Origin: Streptomyces sp. 2131.1
GTDB lineage: Bacteria; Actinomycetota; Actinomycetes; Streptomycetales; Streptomycetaceae
DNA length: 64,000 bases
Direction of reading: 5' to 3'
Assembly: GCF_900105515.1 (NCBI RefSeq)
Contig: NZ_FNSY01000001.1
Span: 62,001-126,000, forward strand
The notes under the pieces are model-generated. The model had not been told where the DNA came from. It searched no databases and saw only the letters and a list, made by a program, of their open reading frames with translations. This document shows, in pieces, positions 54,880 to 64,000 of this stretch (position 1 is the stretch's first letter; each line of letters begins with the position of its first letter). The translations under genes were made by a program, and so were the position numbers.

Positions 54880-56061
54880 CATGTCCGGTGCGGTGACCGC
54901 CAGCCCGCCGTGTCCCCGTACGACCGTGTCGAGGACACCCGTCAGGTCCAGGTCGACCGACAGTTCCCCGCACACCTCACGGACTCCACCCGGGAGGTCG
55001 TCGGGCTCCTCCTCGTCCTCTTCCAGGTCGTCCTCGCCCGCGTACTGCTGGACGATCCGGCCGTCCTCGGCCGCGAACCAGATGTCCGTGCCGCCGGCGT
55101 CGCCCACGAAGAGGAGCTGGGCACGGCCGCACGCGGCGCTGACCCGCTCCACCGTCTCGACCATGTCGTGCCAGTCGTGGTAGCCGACGAGCTGGCGGAA
55201 CTGTCCGAATGCCAGCCGCCTGCCGTCGAGTTCGGGCATCACGAAGGCACGGCTGATGCCCGGGACGGGTCCTCCGGACTCGGGCGCGGTATCACCTCGC
55301 ACGTCGCGGCCACCACACCCGCCTGGACCGTCACCGGGCGCGGATCATGCAGGTCCAGTGCTTCGAACGCACCCTCGTACGTTGCCCCGGGCTCGGCCGG
55401 CCACCAGGCGCTGAGCTGTGTGTCCGGCACCGCGCGGACGCTGCCCGGGAGCTTCACCCGCACCAGGCGCTCCACCAGCGTACGGTCGCGCGCGTCCAGC
55501 CCGCCGGCCTCGACGAGGAGCTCGAGCGCACCTCGCCGTACTGGCCGGGAAGCCGTCCGGTCCCGGCACAGCTTCCGCAAGCGCGGCGCGAAGGTGTCCA
55601 GCATGACGCGGGCGTACTCACCGGGCGCCGTAGAAGTCGCCGCCCCGGCCGGCCTTCTCCACCAGGGCCCGCACTCCGGCCTCGGAGTCCACACGCAGTC
55701 CGAGCAACCCTTGGAAGCCACCGTTCGCCAGCCACTGATCGGGGTCGAGAGCCAGTGCCGCGTACTGCCCGGCACAACGCTCGTCGAAGACACGGAGCAG
55801 CCGGCCCCTGAGCCAACCGTCCACCTCCCCGTCGCGTGCCGCCGCGAGGACGGCGTCGAAGGCCGGCGGCCCGATACGGCTCAGCACGTCTCCGTAGGCC
55901 TGGAGATGCTGGGCCGAGTGGTGTGCGCGCACCCCGTCCAGCAATCCCGGTGGCGCGCGCTCTCCCTGTGCCGCGAACTGTTCGGCCGCCGCGGCCACAC
56001 GATCCGAGTCGCCGCTGTTCAGGCCGCCTACGAGCGCCGCGATGTCGGCTTCGATTTACAT
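54880..56061 (-). pseudogene. HEAT-like/DUF protein broken by an early stop and two frameshifts
   Basis: The likely start ATG 56061 is followed at once by TAA (56056-56058), where the following sequence IEADIAALVGGLNSGDSDRV suggests an original Tyr codon. The frame continues AAAAEQFAAQGERAPPGLLD and AYGDVLSRIGPPAFDAVLAA to DFYGA at about 55625. An extra base shifts it to EYARVMLDTFAPRLRKLCRD and VRRGALELLVEAGGLDARDR. Near 55290 it shifts again to SRAFVMPELDGRRLAFGQFR and VGYHDWHDMVETVERVSAAC. The intact gene had a HEAT-like helical part and a C-terminal DUF. End uncertain. Confidence 0.7.
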
Positions 56062-56504
56062 GCCGGCTCCTGACGACCGCGCACGTGGCTCACCGTGCTC
56101 GTCATTCGCCCGGTGCCGGACCGAGGGTCAGCATCCGGAACGGCCGCACGGTCGGGTGGACGTCCTGGCGTGCAACGGCCGGTGCGGGTTCGTCCGTGTG
56201 CTCGTGTGCTCCCGTTCCGGCGGGCCCGTGCCGTGTGGCGGCGGCCAGGGGGAGGCCGGCCCTGCGTGTGGTCCGTACGCGGTGCCGTTGCGGCTGTGGA
56301 CCGCCCGTGCGTCCCCCGAGCACCGTACGGGCCAGGGTGGTCCGCCGGCGCTCTCCCGGCCGGCCGGCGTGGACGACGTACCACGAGGGGGCGTCCCCGG
56401 GAGTTCACCTGCCCCACGCTTCCGTTCCATGTGGTGCCTCCCGGCTCCTCACCCCTGGATCACACGATGCTCTCCACGTGTTCCCGACATGACGGAGTCC
56501 CTCC
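56062..56504. other. Intergenic region upstream of the phytase gene
   Basis: No gene is supportable. The region must contain the phytase promoter, but I could not identify convincing boxes, a PhoP-type direct repeat or a riboswitch by eye. Confidence 0.4.
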
Positions 56505-57785
56505 ATGCCCGCAGCCCGCAAGTCCCTGGTCGTCCTCGCCACCGCTGTCGCCACGTTCGCGGTGGCGGCTGCGGGCCCCGTACAGGCCGCCTCGCGCCTG
56601 CCCGTCGTCACCCCGCGTGCCGAGACAGCAGCCCTGCACGACGACGAGGCGGGCGGCGAAGCGGACGCCGACGATCCGGCGATCTGGCGCAACCCGGCCG
56701 ACCCCGACCGCAGCCTCGTCGTCGCGACGGCGAAGCAGGGCGGACTGCGCGTGTACGACCTGGATGCCCGCGAGGTGCAGTCGATCCCGGCACCCGCCGG
56801 CCCCGGGGCGGACGATGCTCCGGGTCGTTTCAACAACGTGGACCTCGTGCACAGCTCGCGTCTCGGCGACCTGGCCGTCACCACGGACCGGGGCAACGAC
56901 CGGCTGCGCTTCTACCGGATCGACCGCGACGGCGCCGACGCCCCGTTGGCCGATGTGACCGGCCGTACGGTTCCCGCCGTCTTCTCCGCGTCGCAGGACG
57001 AGATCGACAAACAGCGCACGGCCTACGGCCTCGCCACCTTCACCGATCCGGCGACCGGGCGTTCCTTCGCGCTGGTCAGCCGGCGCGAGCGGACACGTAT
57101 CGCTCTTCTGGAGCTGATCTCCGAGGCGGACGGCTCCGTGGGCTACCGCAAGGTCCGCACGCTCGACCTCCCCCACAGCTTCCGTCTCCCGGACGGGACT
57201 TCGTGGTCGCCGTGCGGCGAGCCGGGCGAACTCCCGCAGGTGGAGGGCATGGTGGTCGACCCGGCGAACGGCATGCTGTACGCGGGCCAGGAGGACGTGG
57301 GGATCTGGCGTCTCAAGGCCGACCTGACGGGAATCCCGAAGCTGATCGACAAGGTTCGTGAGTACGGCGTCCCCGGCACGTATGACGAGGCCACCGAGGA
57401 ATGTGCCGCGGGCGCCGACCCGGGCTTCGGCGGCAAGAGGCTCACCGCGGACGTCGAGGGCCTGACCCTGGTGCAGGAGGACGACGGGGACGGCCTTCTG
57501 CTCGCCTCCAGCCAGGGCGACGACACCTTCGCCGCCTATGACCGTGAGGTCTCCGACGCCAACGAGTACGAGGGCGGCTTCCGGGTCGCCGGCGCCTCCG
57601 CGACGCTCGACGGCTCCGAAGAGTGCGACGGTGCCGCCGCTCTGAACGAGCCGCTGGGCCGCCGCTACCCGAACGGTCTCCTGGTCGTCCAGGACGGACA
57701 CGACGCGCCCGGCGGGAGTGACCGCCCGTCCACGAACTTCAAGTTCGTCGACCTCGGCAAGGTCATCGACGCCGTCGACGACTGA
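56505..57785 (+). CDS. Secreted beta-propeller phytase
   Basis: ATG 56505 gives 426 residues with a signal peptide (about 1-29; SLVVLATAVATFAVAAAGPV, then QAA). The mature protein is a beta-propeller phytase that releases phosphate from phytate in a calcium-dependent way. Typical motifs are DADDPAIWRNPADPDRS (54-70), NNVDLVHSSRLGDLAVTTDR, GNDRLRFYRID, VEGMVVDPANGMLYAGQEDV and DVEGLTL, ending NFKFVDLGKVIDAV. The length is normal. It stands alone with its own upstream region. Confidence 0.92.
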   Translation: MPAARKSLVVLATAVATFAVAAAGPVQAASRLPVVTPRAETAALHDDEAGGEADADDPAIWRNPADPDRSLVVATAKQGGLRVYDLDAREVQSIPAPAGPGADDAPGRFNNVDLVHSSRLGDLAVTTDRGNDRLRFYRIDRDGADAPLADVTGRTVPAVFSASQDEIDKQRTAYGLATFTDPATGRSFALVSRRERTRIALLELISEADGSVGYRKVRTLDLPHSFRLPDGTSWSPCGEPGELPQVEGMVVDPANGMLYAGQEDVGIWRLKADLTGIPKLIDKVREYGVPGTYDEATEECAAGADPGFGGKRLTADVEGLTLVQEDDGDGLLLASSQGDDTFAAYDREVSDANEYEGGFRVAGASATLDGSEECDGAAALNEPLGRRYPNGLLVVQDGHDAPGGSDRPSTNFKFVDLGKVIDAVDD

Positions 57786-57868
57786 AGCGGGCATGGCGCC
57801 CCGTTGGACCACGGACGGCGGACGTCGGCGTCAGGTGGGATGTCAGTGGGGCGGTCTACGGTGCGTTC

Positions 57869-58663
57869 ATGTTCACCCTCCCCGATGCCTTGCCGCCGGG
57901 CCGGTTCCTGACCCTTGGTCTGTCGCCCGTGTGGGTCTCCGACGGGTTCCCCCGCGATGTCGAAGCACTGTGGCCCCGCCTGCTGAACGAGCACAGGAGC
58001 CATGGTCTGGTCCCTCTCCTGTGCCGCCCCGATGAAATGGGCAGGCCCGTCGCTCCGCACGATGTCGAGCCCCTCCCGCTGGACGAGGTCTTGGCGGCGG
58101 ACTTCGTGGCGTACCGCCGTCACCGGCTGCCCTTCTGGGCCGACCCGACCCCGGCTCCGGTGCCTGAGGGGATCGACGTCGAGCCGTGGCCGCATGACCC
58201 TGGACCGCCCTTCGAGCAGTGGCCGGGCCTGGCGGCCGAGGTCCCGGTCACCTCCACGAGCACGACGCCCGAGGAGGCCGCTTCGCGGACGCTCACTGGG
58301 CTGGTCCGTGCCGGCCGGGGCCTGATCGATCTGCGCGGATGCCGTCTGGTTCTCGTCCCCGCCCCGCGCAGCGGTGATGCCCTGGCGTTGCTCGGCTGGT
58401 TCTCCGAGGCGCCCCTGCCCCTGCTGTGTGCTCTCCTGCGAAGCTGGGACGACCGCTTCGGGGCCCGAATCGTGGCGGTGTCCGGCAGCACGGCATACCT
58501 CTCGGTCGCACGGCCTCCCCTCGACACGGATCAGGCCCAGTTGCTCGCTCTTGAGCATCTGCTGTCGACCGCCGACAACATCGTCGACGACCCGCCCACA
58601 CCGTTTCCCGCATACGCGTCGGACCTGGTCGGACGGACGGACTGGTCGTTCTGGTGGGACTGA
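57869..58663 (+). CDS. DUF4253 domain protein
   Basis: ATG 57869 gives 264 residues. The C-terminal half has the DUF4253 features (VPAPRSGDALALLGWFSEAP, LPLLCALLRSWDDRFGARIV, AVSGSTAYLSVARPPLDTDQ, ALEHLLSTADNIVDD). It is a cytoplasmic protein of unknown function common in actinomycetes. It follows the phytase gene by 83 bases but is probably transcribed separately. Confidence 0.85.
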   Translation: MFTLPDALPPGRFLTLGLSPVWVSDGFPRDVEALWPRLLNEHRSHGLVPLLCRPDEMGRPVAPHDVEPLPLDEVLAADFVAYRRHRLPFWADPTPAPVPEGIDVEPWPHDPGPPFEQWPGLAAEVPVTSTSTTPEEAASRTLTGLVRAGRGLIDLRGCRLVLVPAPRSGDALALLGWFSEAPLPLLCALLRSWDDRFGARIVAVSGSTAYLSVARPPLDTDQAQLLALEHLLSTADNIVDDPPTPFPAYASDLVGRTDWSFWWD

Positions 58664-58693
58664 CGGGGATGGCCGCCCGGCGCCGGACGCGGA

Positions 58694-58825
58694 TCAGTGC
58701 GCGGCCAGCCGCTCTCCGAACCAGGCGAGCGTGGCGTCGATGGTGGCCGGGTGGGCCTGGAGGTGGCGGGGCAGTTCGCCGGCATGGGTCATGACGGGGA
58801 GACCCTGCTCGCGGCCCAGAGGCAT
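58694..58825 (-). pseudogene. C-terminal remnant of an alpha/beta hydrolase
   Basis: The minus strand reads MPLGREQGLPVMTHAGELPR, HLQAHPATIDATLAWFGERL, AAH, stop at 58694. The pattern fits the last helix of a carboxylesterase or dienelactone-hydrolase-like enzyme. Nothing upstream continues it. Confidence 0.5.
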
Positions 58826-58907
58826 GCTGGCGGACGCCTTCGGCCTGGAACAGGCGGGCACCGTCCGGGGCCGGCCCCCGTCAGCGCCCGCCTGTCCACG
58901 TCAAGGA

Positions 58908-59547
58908 TCAGTGGCGCCCGGGCCCCTTGCCGAGGGTCTTCAGGAGCGCCTGTGCCATGACTGCTTCGCCCTTCGCGTTGGGGGTACCTCCCGCAGTACG
59001 CGGCGACCTTGGGTGCCACCCGGAGGATCTTCAGTGTCAACTGGTCGTAGCCGCCGGCCCTGTAGTGCTGCTGCCAGGGGTTGCCGGCGAGGTCCTTGGC
59101 GCTGAGGCCGGCGCAGGTGCCGTTGATGGAGCGGAAGCCGACGTCGTTGCCGCCGATCTGCAGGGTCACGAGATCCGTGTCCCTTTTCACCGCCCCCAGT
59201 TGAAGCCCGTTGGCGCCCCGCGCCTGCCACATCTCGGCGGTCGTCGCACCGCCGCAGCTCACGTCGGTGAACGAGGTGATCTGGCGGGTCGCGCGCGGTG
59301 ATCGACGGGTAGTTGCGGTCGGAACGCGCACAGTCGGCGTCGACCTGCGTGGGGATCGCGGGCCGGAAGGGTACGAGTCGCCCAGCGCCACGTAGGTGAA
59401 GCGGGGTGCCCCGTGCGCACCCTGCGGCACGGCCGAGGCCGCGCCGGGGAAGGCGACGGTGAGCGCGCAGCTGCTCGGCGCGGCCAGTGCGACAGCGGTG
59501 CGTCGCTTGGAAACGGTCTCGCCCCGACGCGTGCGATGCATCATCAT
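58908..59547 (-). pseudogene. Secreted GDSL/SGNH lipase with deletion and frameshifts
   Basis: From about ATG 59547 (signal TAVALAAPSSCALTVAFPGA, then ASA) the frame shows block I (YVALGDSYPSG, nucleophile Ser) and block III (VTLQIGGNDVGF). A short stretch near 59320-59290 is read in the wrong frame (CARSDRNYPSITARA in the adjacent frame). After YCGRYP at about 58985 the C-terminus follows in another frame (PNAKGEAVMAQALLKTLGKG) to 58908. The residue before PNAKG, normally the catalytic His, is gone. Confidence 0.8.
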
Positions 59548-59599
59548 GCCCTCCCCAGACTCTCCGGCAGTCCGCGGTCGGGCAGAAGTGACCTGGGCG

Positions 59600-60245
59600 C
59601 ACGAGCCGCCAGAAGGCACCCGGCCGCTCCGCGGCTCGTGCCCGGCGGACTCAACCTGGTCGCGTCCTGGCCGCCACCGCTCGCCGCGTCCGGGATGGAG
59701 TTGCGTACGACGATGGAGTTCGAGGGGGTGGTGGAGGTGAACTCCACATACTCGCCGGTCGAGGAGCAACGGATTCCCGTCCGGAGGATTCGGTGGCGAA
59801 GTTGGTGTGCCCGAAGGTCCGCTTGGCGTCCGACTTCAGCAGGGTGCCCTCGTAGCGCGCGTCCTCCGCCTCGAGTTCGGTGTACGGCACGGCCGCACCA
59901 CGTCCCACGACCAACGAGCGGGAGAAGGTGTTATTGCCCTCGTTGGTCTCTGCCACCACGGAGGTGGCGTCGGCGGTCGCGAAGAGTGTCGCGCCCCCGT
60001 TCGTCGCGGTCCACTCGCCGTCGACGGCGACCGCGATGGAGGCGCCCGCCGCGATGCCGCCGGTGGCGCCGTTCAGGGTGGTGCCGCCGACGGTCAGCCG
60101 GGTGACCGACCCGGGCGGCACCGCACTGGTGCCTCGGTTCTGCACGGTCACGGTGAAGCCGACCTTGGCGCCCGGGGCCGGGGCGGCCGGACTGGCGGAG
60201 ATGCCGCCCCCGGCTCGGCCGACGACGAGAAGCTGCGACTGCTAC
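59600..60245 (-). pseudogene. CARDB + carbohydrate-binding remnant of a glycoside hydrolase
   Basis: Reading the minus strand from about 60245: ISASPAAPAPGAKVGFTVTV and QNRGTSAVPPGSVTRLTVGG, a CARDB-type Ig domain ending ETNEGNNTFSRSLVV, then YTELEAEDARYEGTLLKSDA and HTNFATESSGR, the start of a CBM35-like domain. A frameshift near 59790 moves VEFTSTTPSNSIVVRNSIPD to another frame, and homology ends near 59640. The catalytic part is absent; mycodextranase-type enzymes share this layout. Confidence 0.65.
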
Positions 60246-60381
60246 CGGTACTGGGAGCACGGACGGCGGGCACCTGAAAGCCTCGGGCATCCGCCTTTTG
60301 CCGGTCTCGGTAGCAGCCGGACGACACGCCTGCCACCTCGTACGGGCGCGAACCCACCCTCCGAACCGACGGCACTACCCT

Positions 60382-60393
60382 TGGTCTAGACCT
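60382..60393. promoter_or_regulatory. DasR-type (dre) operator overlapping the chitinase promoter
   Basis: TGGTCTAGACCT matches the 12-base repeat found in Streptomyces chitinase promoters, bound by the GlcNAc regulator DasR. Its last base begins a TTGACA (60393-60398), a good -35 box. I could not place a convincing -10. Confidence 0.75.
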
Positions 60394-60459
60394 TGACAGG
60401 TCCACGCCATATTGCTTGTGTCTGTCTCGTACCACTCAACCCCCCGAAGGAGTGGCTGT

Positions 60460-61527
60460 ATGTCCAGACACCGTCTCTTGGCGCTCTTCGCCGCGCTCGC
60501 TCTCGCGTTGGGCGTTGCCGTGCTCAGTCCGATGGCCTCCTCCGCCTCCGCGGCGACGTGCGCGGCAGGGTGGAACTCCTCCTCGGTCTACACCGGCGGC
60601 ATGAGCGCCTCGTACCAGGGGCACAACTGGCAGGCGAAGTGGTGGACCCAGGGCGAGACACCGGGCGCGGCACAAGTATGGGCCGACCTGGGCTCCTGCG
60701 GCAGCGGCTCCGGCAGCGAAGGCGGCAGTTGCGACTACCCGGCCTGGGCCGCAGGCCACGCCTACGTGGCCGGTGACATCGTCAAGTACACGAATGGCAA
60801 CTACTACAAGGCGTCGCACGACAACCCCGGCTACGACCCCACCATCAGCACGTGGTACTGGGACCCGTACAGCTGCACCGGCGGCGGCACGAACCCGCCC
60901 ACCAACGGCTCGTTCGTGGTGAGCGAGGCGCAGTTCAACCAGATGTTCCCGAACCGGAACTCCTTCTACACGTACAGCGGGCTGACCGCTGCCCTCAGCG
61001 CTTACCCGGGCTTCGCCAACACCGGCAGCGACACCGTCAAGAAGCAGGAGGCCGCGGCCTTCCTCGCCAACGTCAGCCACGAGACCGGCGGACTGGTGTA
61101 CATCGTCGAGCAGAACACCGCCAACTACCCGCACTACTGCGACAGCAGCCAGCCCTACGGGTGCCCGGCGGGCCAGGCCGCGTACTACGGACGCGGACCG
61201 ATCCAGCTCAGCTGGAACTTCAACTACAAGGTCGCGGGCGACGCCCTCGGCATCGACCTGCTGCACAACCCGAACCTGGTGCAGACGGACGCGGCCGTGG
61301 CCTGGAAGACCGGCCTCTGGTACTGGAACACCCAGAACGGCCCCGGCACCATGACGGCCCACAACGCCATGGTCAACGGCGCCGGCTTCGGTGAGACGAT
61401 CCGCTCCATCAACGGCTCCATCGAGTGCAACGGCGGCAACCCCGCCCAGGTCCAGAGCCGCGTCAACACCTACCAGAGCTTCACCTCGCTCCTCGGCGTC
61501 CCCACCGGCGGCAACCTCAGCTGCTGA
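60460..61527 (+). CDS. Secreted family 19 chitinase with two N-terminal carbohydrate-binding modules
   Basis: ATG 60460 follows GAAGGAG. Residues 1-32 are a signal peptide (LLALFAALALALGVAVLSPM, then ASSASA). Two chitin-binding modules of the CBM5/12 type span about 34-80 (WNSSSVYTGGMSASYQGHNW) and 91-139 (AYVAGDIVKYTNGNYYKA). The GH19 catalytic domain spans about 151-355, with the catalytic Glu208 in SHETGG and the second Glu217 in YIVEQNT. It hydrolyses chitin outside the cell, and regulation by DasR is likely. A perfect terminator follows. Confidence 0.95.
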   Translation: MSRHRLLALFAALALALGVAVLSPMASSASAATCAAGWNSSSVYTGGMSASYQGHNWQAKWWTQGETPGAAQVWADLGSCGSGSGSEGGSCDYPAWAAGHAYVAGDIVKYTNGNYYKASHDNPGYDPTISTWYWDPYSCTGGGTNPPTNGSFVVSEAQFNQMFPNRNSFYTYSGLTAALSAYPGFANTGSDTVKKQEAAAFLANVSHETGGLVYIVEQNTANYPHYCDSSQPYGCPAGQAAYYGRGPIQLSWNFNYKVAGDALGIDLLHNPNLVQTDAAVAWKTGLWYWNTQNGPGTMTAHNAMVNGAGFGETIRSINGSIECNGGNPAQVQSRVNTYQSFTSLLGVPTGGNLSC

Positions 61528-61540
61528 CCTGACCTCCCAC

Positions 61541-61577
61541 CGTCAAGGCCGCATGCAACCTGCATGCGGCCTTGACG
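61541..61577. terminator. Perfect 16-bp stem-loop terminator
   Basis: CGTCAAGGCCGCATGC (61541-61556) pairs with its complement at 61562-61577 around a five-base loop, 14 bases after the chitinase stop. Confidence 0.88.
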
Positions 61578-61786
61578 CGATGCGAGCCACCGGCCCTGTC
61601 GACCGCCGATGCGCGAGCCGGTCCGCATGCGCTGTCCGCGGGAACGTCCGCGGCATCCGACCGCCCCGCGCGGGCCCGGTGTACTCCGCTTTGCCGAAAC
61701 GGCAACGTTGATCGCGTCACGTGGCTTGGCGTCGCATGATCGGGGCAGTTCCGCAGGCACCCCACAAACCGAGGAGAAGTGCCCCC

Positions 61787-62773
61787 ATGCGATCCGAACC
61801 GACCGCCGCACTCCGCCATCGCACCGTTCAGGGCCCAGCCGGGCGGTTGCACCTGGTGGAGCAGGGCACCGGCCCGCTGGTCCTTCTCGTGCACGGCTTC
61901 CCCGAGTCCTGGTACTCCTGGCGCCACCAGCTCCCGGCTCTGGCGTCGGCCGGCTACCGCGCGGCGGCGATCGACGTGCGCGGCTACGGCCGCTCCTCCA
62001 AACCCACCGCCGTCGACGCCTACCGCATGCTTGAGCTGGTCGAGGACAACGTCGCCGTCGTGCGAGCGCTCGGCGAGGAGAACGCGGTGGTCATAGGGCA
62101 CGACTGGGGCTCCAACATCGCAGCCACCTCCGCCCTGCTCCACCCCGAAGTCTTCCGTGCGGCCGGCCTGCTCAGCGTCCCGTACGCACCACCCGGCGGC
62201 CCCCGCCCCACCGACGTCTTCAGCCAGGTAGGGGGACCCGAGCAGGAGTTCTACGTCTCCTACTTCCAGGAACCCGGCCGCGCCGAGTCCGAGATGGAGC
62301 CCGACGTCCGGGGCTGGCTCGCCGGCTTCTACGCGGCCCTGTCCGCCGACACCATGCCCGCCGAGCACGAGCCCGACCCCCACTTCGTCGCCCGCGGGGG
62401 CCGACTGCGCGACCGATTCCCCGCCGCACGGCTCCCGGCGTGGTTGAGCGAGGAAGACCTCGACGTCTACGCCGGGGAGTTCGAGCGCACCGGTATGACC
62501 GGGGCCCTGAACCGCTACCGCAACATGGACCGCGACTGGCAGGACCTGGCTCCGCACCGCGGGGCCCCGGTCACACAGCCGTCCCTGTTCATCGGCGGCA
62601 CCCTGGACGCCTCCACCACCTGGATGTCCGACGCCATCGACGCCTATCCGTCCACCCTCCCCCGGCTGTCGGCCTCCCACCTCTTGGAAGGCTGCGGCCA
62701 CTGGCTCCAGCAGGAGCGCCCCGCCGAGGTCAACGGCCTGCTCACCGAGTGGCTCACCACCGTGCGGAGCTGA
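61787..62773 (+). CDS. Alpha/beta hydrolase (epoxide hydrolase-like)
   Basis: ATG 61787 follows GAGGAGAAG. The 328-residue enzyme has the oxyanion HGFPESWYSW motif, the nucleophile Asp in VIGHDWGSNIA (H-D-W-G, as in epoxide hydrolases and fluoroacetate dehalogenases), and the catalytic His in EGCGHWLQQE near the C-terminus. A cap domain occupies about 135-230. It is cytoplasmic and monocistronic; the physiological epoxide is unknown. Confidence 0.92.
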   Translation: MRSEPTAALRHRTVQGPAGRLHLVEQGTGPLVLLVHGFPESWYSWRHQLPALASAGYRAAAIDVRGYGRSSKPTAVDAYRMLELVEDNVAVVRALGEENAVVIGHDWGSNIAATSALLHPEVFRAAGLLSVPYAPPGGPRPTDVFSQVGGPEQEFYVSYFQEPGRAESEMEPDVRGWLAGFYAALSADTMPAEHEPDPHFVARGGRLRDRFPAARLPAWLSEEDLDVYAGEFERTGMTGALNRYRNMDRDWQDLAPHRGAPVTQPSLFIGGTLDASTTWMSDAIDAYPSTLPRLSASHLLEGCGHWLQQERPAEVNGLLTEWLTTVRS

Positions 62774-63413
62774 GACAGGACCGTCCTGAGACGCCATCGG
62801 GCGACCGGATGACGACCGGACGACCGGTGGCGCTCATGCGCCGGAGCGCGGGTCGGCCCGCACCGGACCGTGGTCCGACCACGGGGTCGGATGTACCCGC
62901 TGTTCCAGCCACTGCCAGTACGTCGGCCTGCTCCGCGCGGACCGACTCCTGTCTCCGCTGAGCCAAGTGGGTGTCGAAGCCTCGGGGGCTCCATGGAAGC
63001 CCTCAGGCCATCGCACTTCCATCGCAGGATCTGCCGCTGGAGATCCAGCCAGCCGACGAGCGCGGTGCGTGCAGCGCCTGCAACGGGGGACGCTCGAGTG
63101 AAGGTGTCCTGTGTGCACGTCACGCGGCGACAAGGTCCGCCCGACCGGAACAGGCGCGCGGTGGTTTGTGGGCGCGCTGGTCGTGGCCTGCCGGCGGAAC
63201 GGCGGAGATCGACGCGTACGCGCCTCAGGCCATCGGCCTGCAGAAGGCGTGTGTGGGTGGTGTCGAGAGAATCCGGGACTACCTGCGGTACCGGTACGGG
63301 CTCGTCTGCCACGTCGAGTACGGCTCAGTGCTGCCGAGTTGGAGCCGGTGCGGGTGGCTCGACCACCCCGCGAATGCGCCGGCCCGGCCGGGGCAGGGCC
63401 GGCGCGGGGTGCG
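62774..63413. other. About 0.6 kb without a supportable gene
   Basis: Frames are open on both strands but give Arg/Pro-rich sequence. One plus-strand patch (LQKACVGGVERIRDYLRYRY near 63238-63300) looks coded but is isolated. Likely decayed sequence. Confidence 0.4.
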
Positions 63414-63791
63414 TTACGGGCGCGGTATCTCGGTGGTGACCTGGTCGTACCGGACGAGACGGGGGGTGAAGGAATACGAAGGGTGTTCATCCCGGAGTCG
63501 TGCCATGGCGTCGTCGAGATACGCCCACATGGCGGCGGGGTCCGCGCCCACGCCGAAGGTCGCGTCGTTCAGCACCTCCATGTCAGGACTCGATATGTAC
63601 GCCACGTACTTGAGGGTCTGGCTGCCGCCGGCCATGAGTGTCTCGGCCCCCTTCGAGGTGCTGTGTGATGTGTGGCCGTCCCTGCCGCCCGTCATATCGG
63701 CGGCCCGGGCGGTTCCGGTTGTCGTGAGAAGCGTCGACGCGGCGGCTACGCCGGTGCCGCCCAGGAGCGTTCGCCGGGAAATCTCTGGCAC
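63414..63791 (-). CDS. Small Tat-exported hypothetical protein
   Basis: GTG 63791 follows GGGGGAGGACT. The 125-residue product has a twin-arginine signal (ISRRTLLGGTGVAAASTLLT, then TTGTARA) and a short mature part (LKYVAYISSPDMEVLNDATF, AYLDDAMARLRDEHPSYSF). I do not recognise the mature family. A GTG further upstream at 63887 adds 32 residues without a ribosome-binding site. Confidence 0.65.
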   Translation of the reverse strand: MPEISRRTLLGGTGVAAASTLLTTTGTARAADMTGGRDGHTSHSTSKGAETLMAGGSQTLKYVAYISSPDMEVLNDATFGVGADPAAMWAYLDDAMARLRDEHPSYSFTPRLVRYDQVTTEIPRP

Positions 63792-64000
63792 AGTCCTCCC
63801 CCTGCCTTGCCGGCCCTTCCTGCGAGGGCTCGCGGCTGACGTTACAGCCACGTCCTCGCCGTGAAGGGGTGATCGCGGTGAACGCATCCCGGTTCCCGAA
63901 GCGCCGTCGGCGGGGACGGAGCCGCGGACGCCTCGGCGCCGCCCCCTGCTTCGGGCACCGCTACCCCTGCGCTACGCCCAGGAGGACCCCGAGCTACGCG

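Overview
The window reads as a high-GC actinomycete chromosome, almost certainly Streptomyces. GC is very high, GTG and TTG starts are common, and several lineage-typical families occur (DUF5707, DUF6355, DUF5133, DUF6461, DUF5701, SAV_2336-type proteins, secreted chitinase and phytase). The many transposase remnants, frameshifted genes and two helicase-associated (HA) domain remnants suggest an accessory chromosome arm, perhaps near the telomere; that location is inference.

Layout. 0-12.7 kb is decayed: an IS21 helper gene cut by the window edge, an HA remnant, a small coupled LexA-like regulator pair, a GAF-PP2C phosphatase, an IS110 pseudogene, a PadR/HAAS operon, and IS5, IS3 and ISL3 pieces. 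One IS5-type transposase appears in two complementary halves in opposite orientation (8730-9080 and 12013-12715), which looks like an inversion scar. 12.8-22 kb is mostly intact: a vWA protein, a GNAT enzyme, a secreted beta-propeller, a DUF5707 protein, and a divergent TetR/amidase pair with two matching palindromic operators. 22.2-25.5 kb is a pile of insertion elements (a deleted IS5, a 148-bp MITE-like element, an 863-bp IS5) that has decapitated an HTH gene, followed by a gutted serine recombinase.

29.1-36.0 kb holds the most interesting system: four tightly packed minus-strand genes encoding a Trypco1-like protein, a trypsin-like protease with a long C-terminal region resembling VMAP proteins, a MoxR AAA+ ATPase, and an 1157-residue protein joining a SAV_2336/vWA-like domain, a caspase-like protease, a P-loop NTPase and a NYN nuclease. 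Three of the genes overlap by four bases at each junction. It resembles the vWA-MoxR-VMAP biological conflict systems, with protease and nuclease effectors fused into one polypeptide.

36-45.2 kb is again mixed: SUKH, STAS, DUF6355, DUF5701 and DUF6924 genes among pseudogenes, including an IS5-like unit that seems to enclose the DUF6924 gene and abuts a second copy head to head. 45.9-51.3 kb has a secreted YncE-like propeller divergent from a TetR gene, and an SDR-SDR-TetR operon behind paired operators. 51.5-64 kb is a secreted-enzyme region: a GH71/99-like glycosidase with FN3 and discoidin domains, a beta-propeller phytase, a GH19 chitinase behind a DasR-type site, an epoxide hydrolase-like enzyme, and remnants of a GDSL lipase, a CARDB/CBM protein and a HEAT-like protein.
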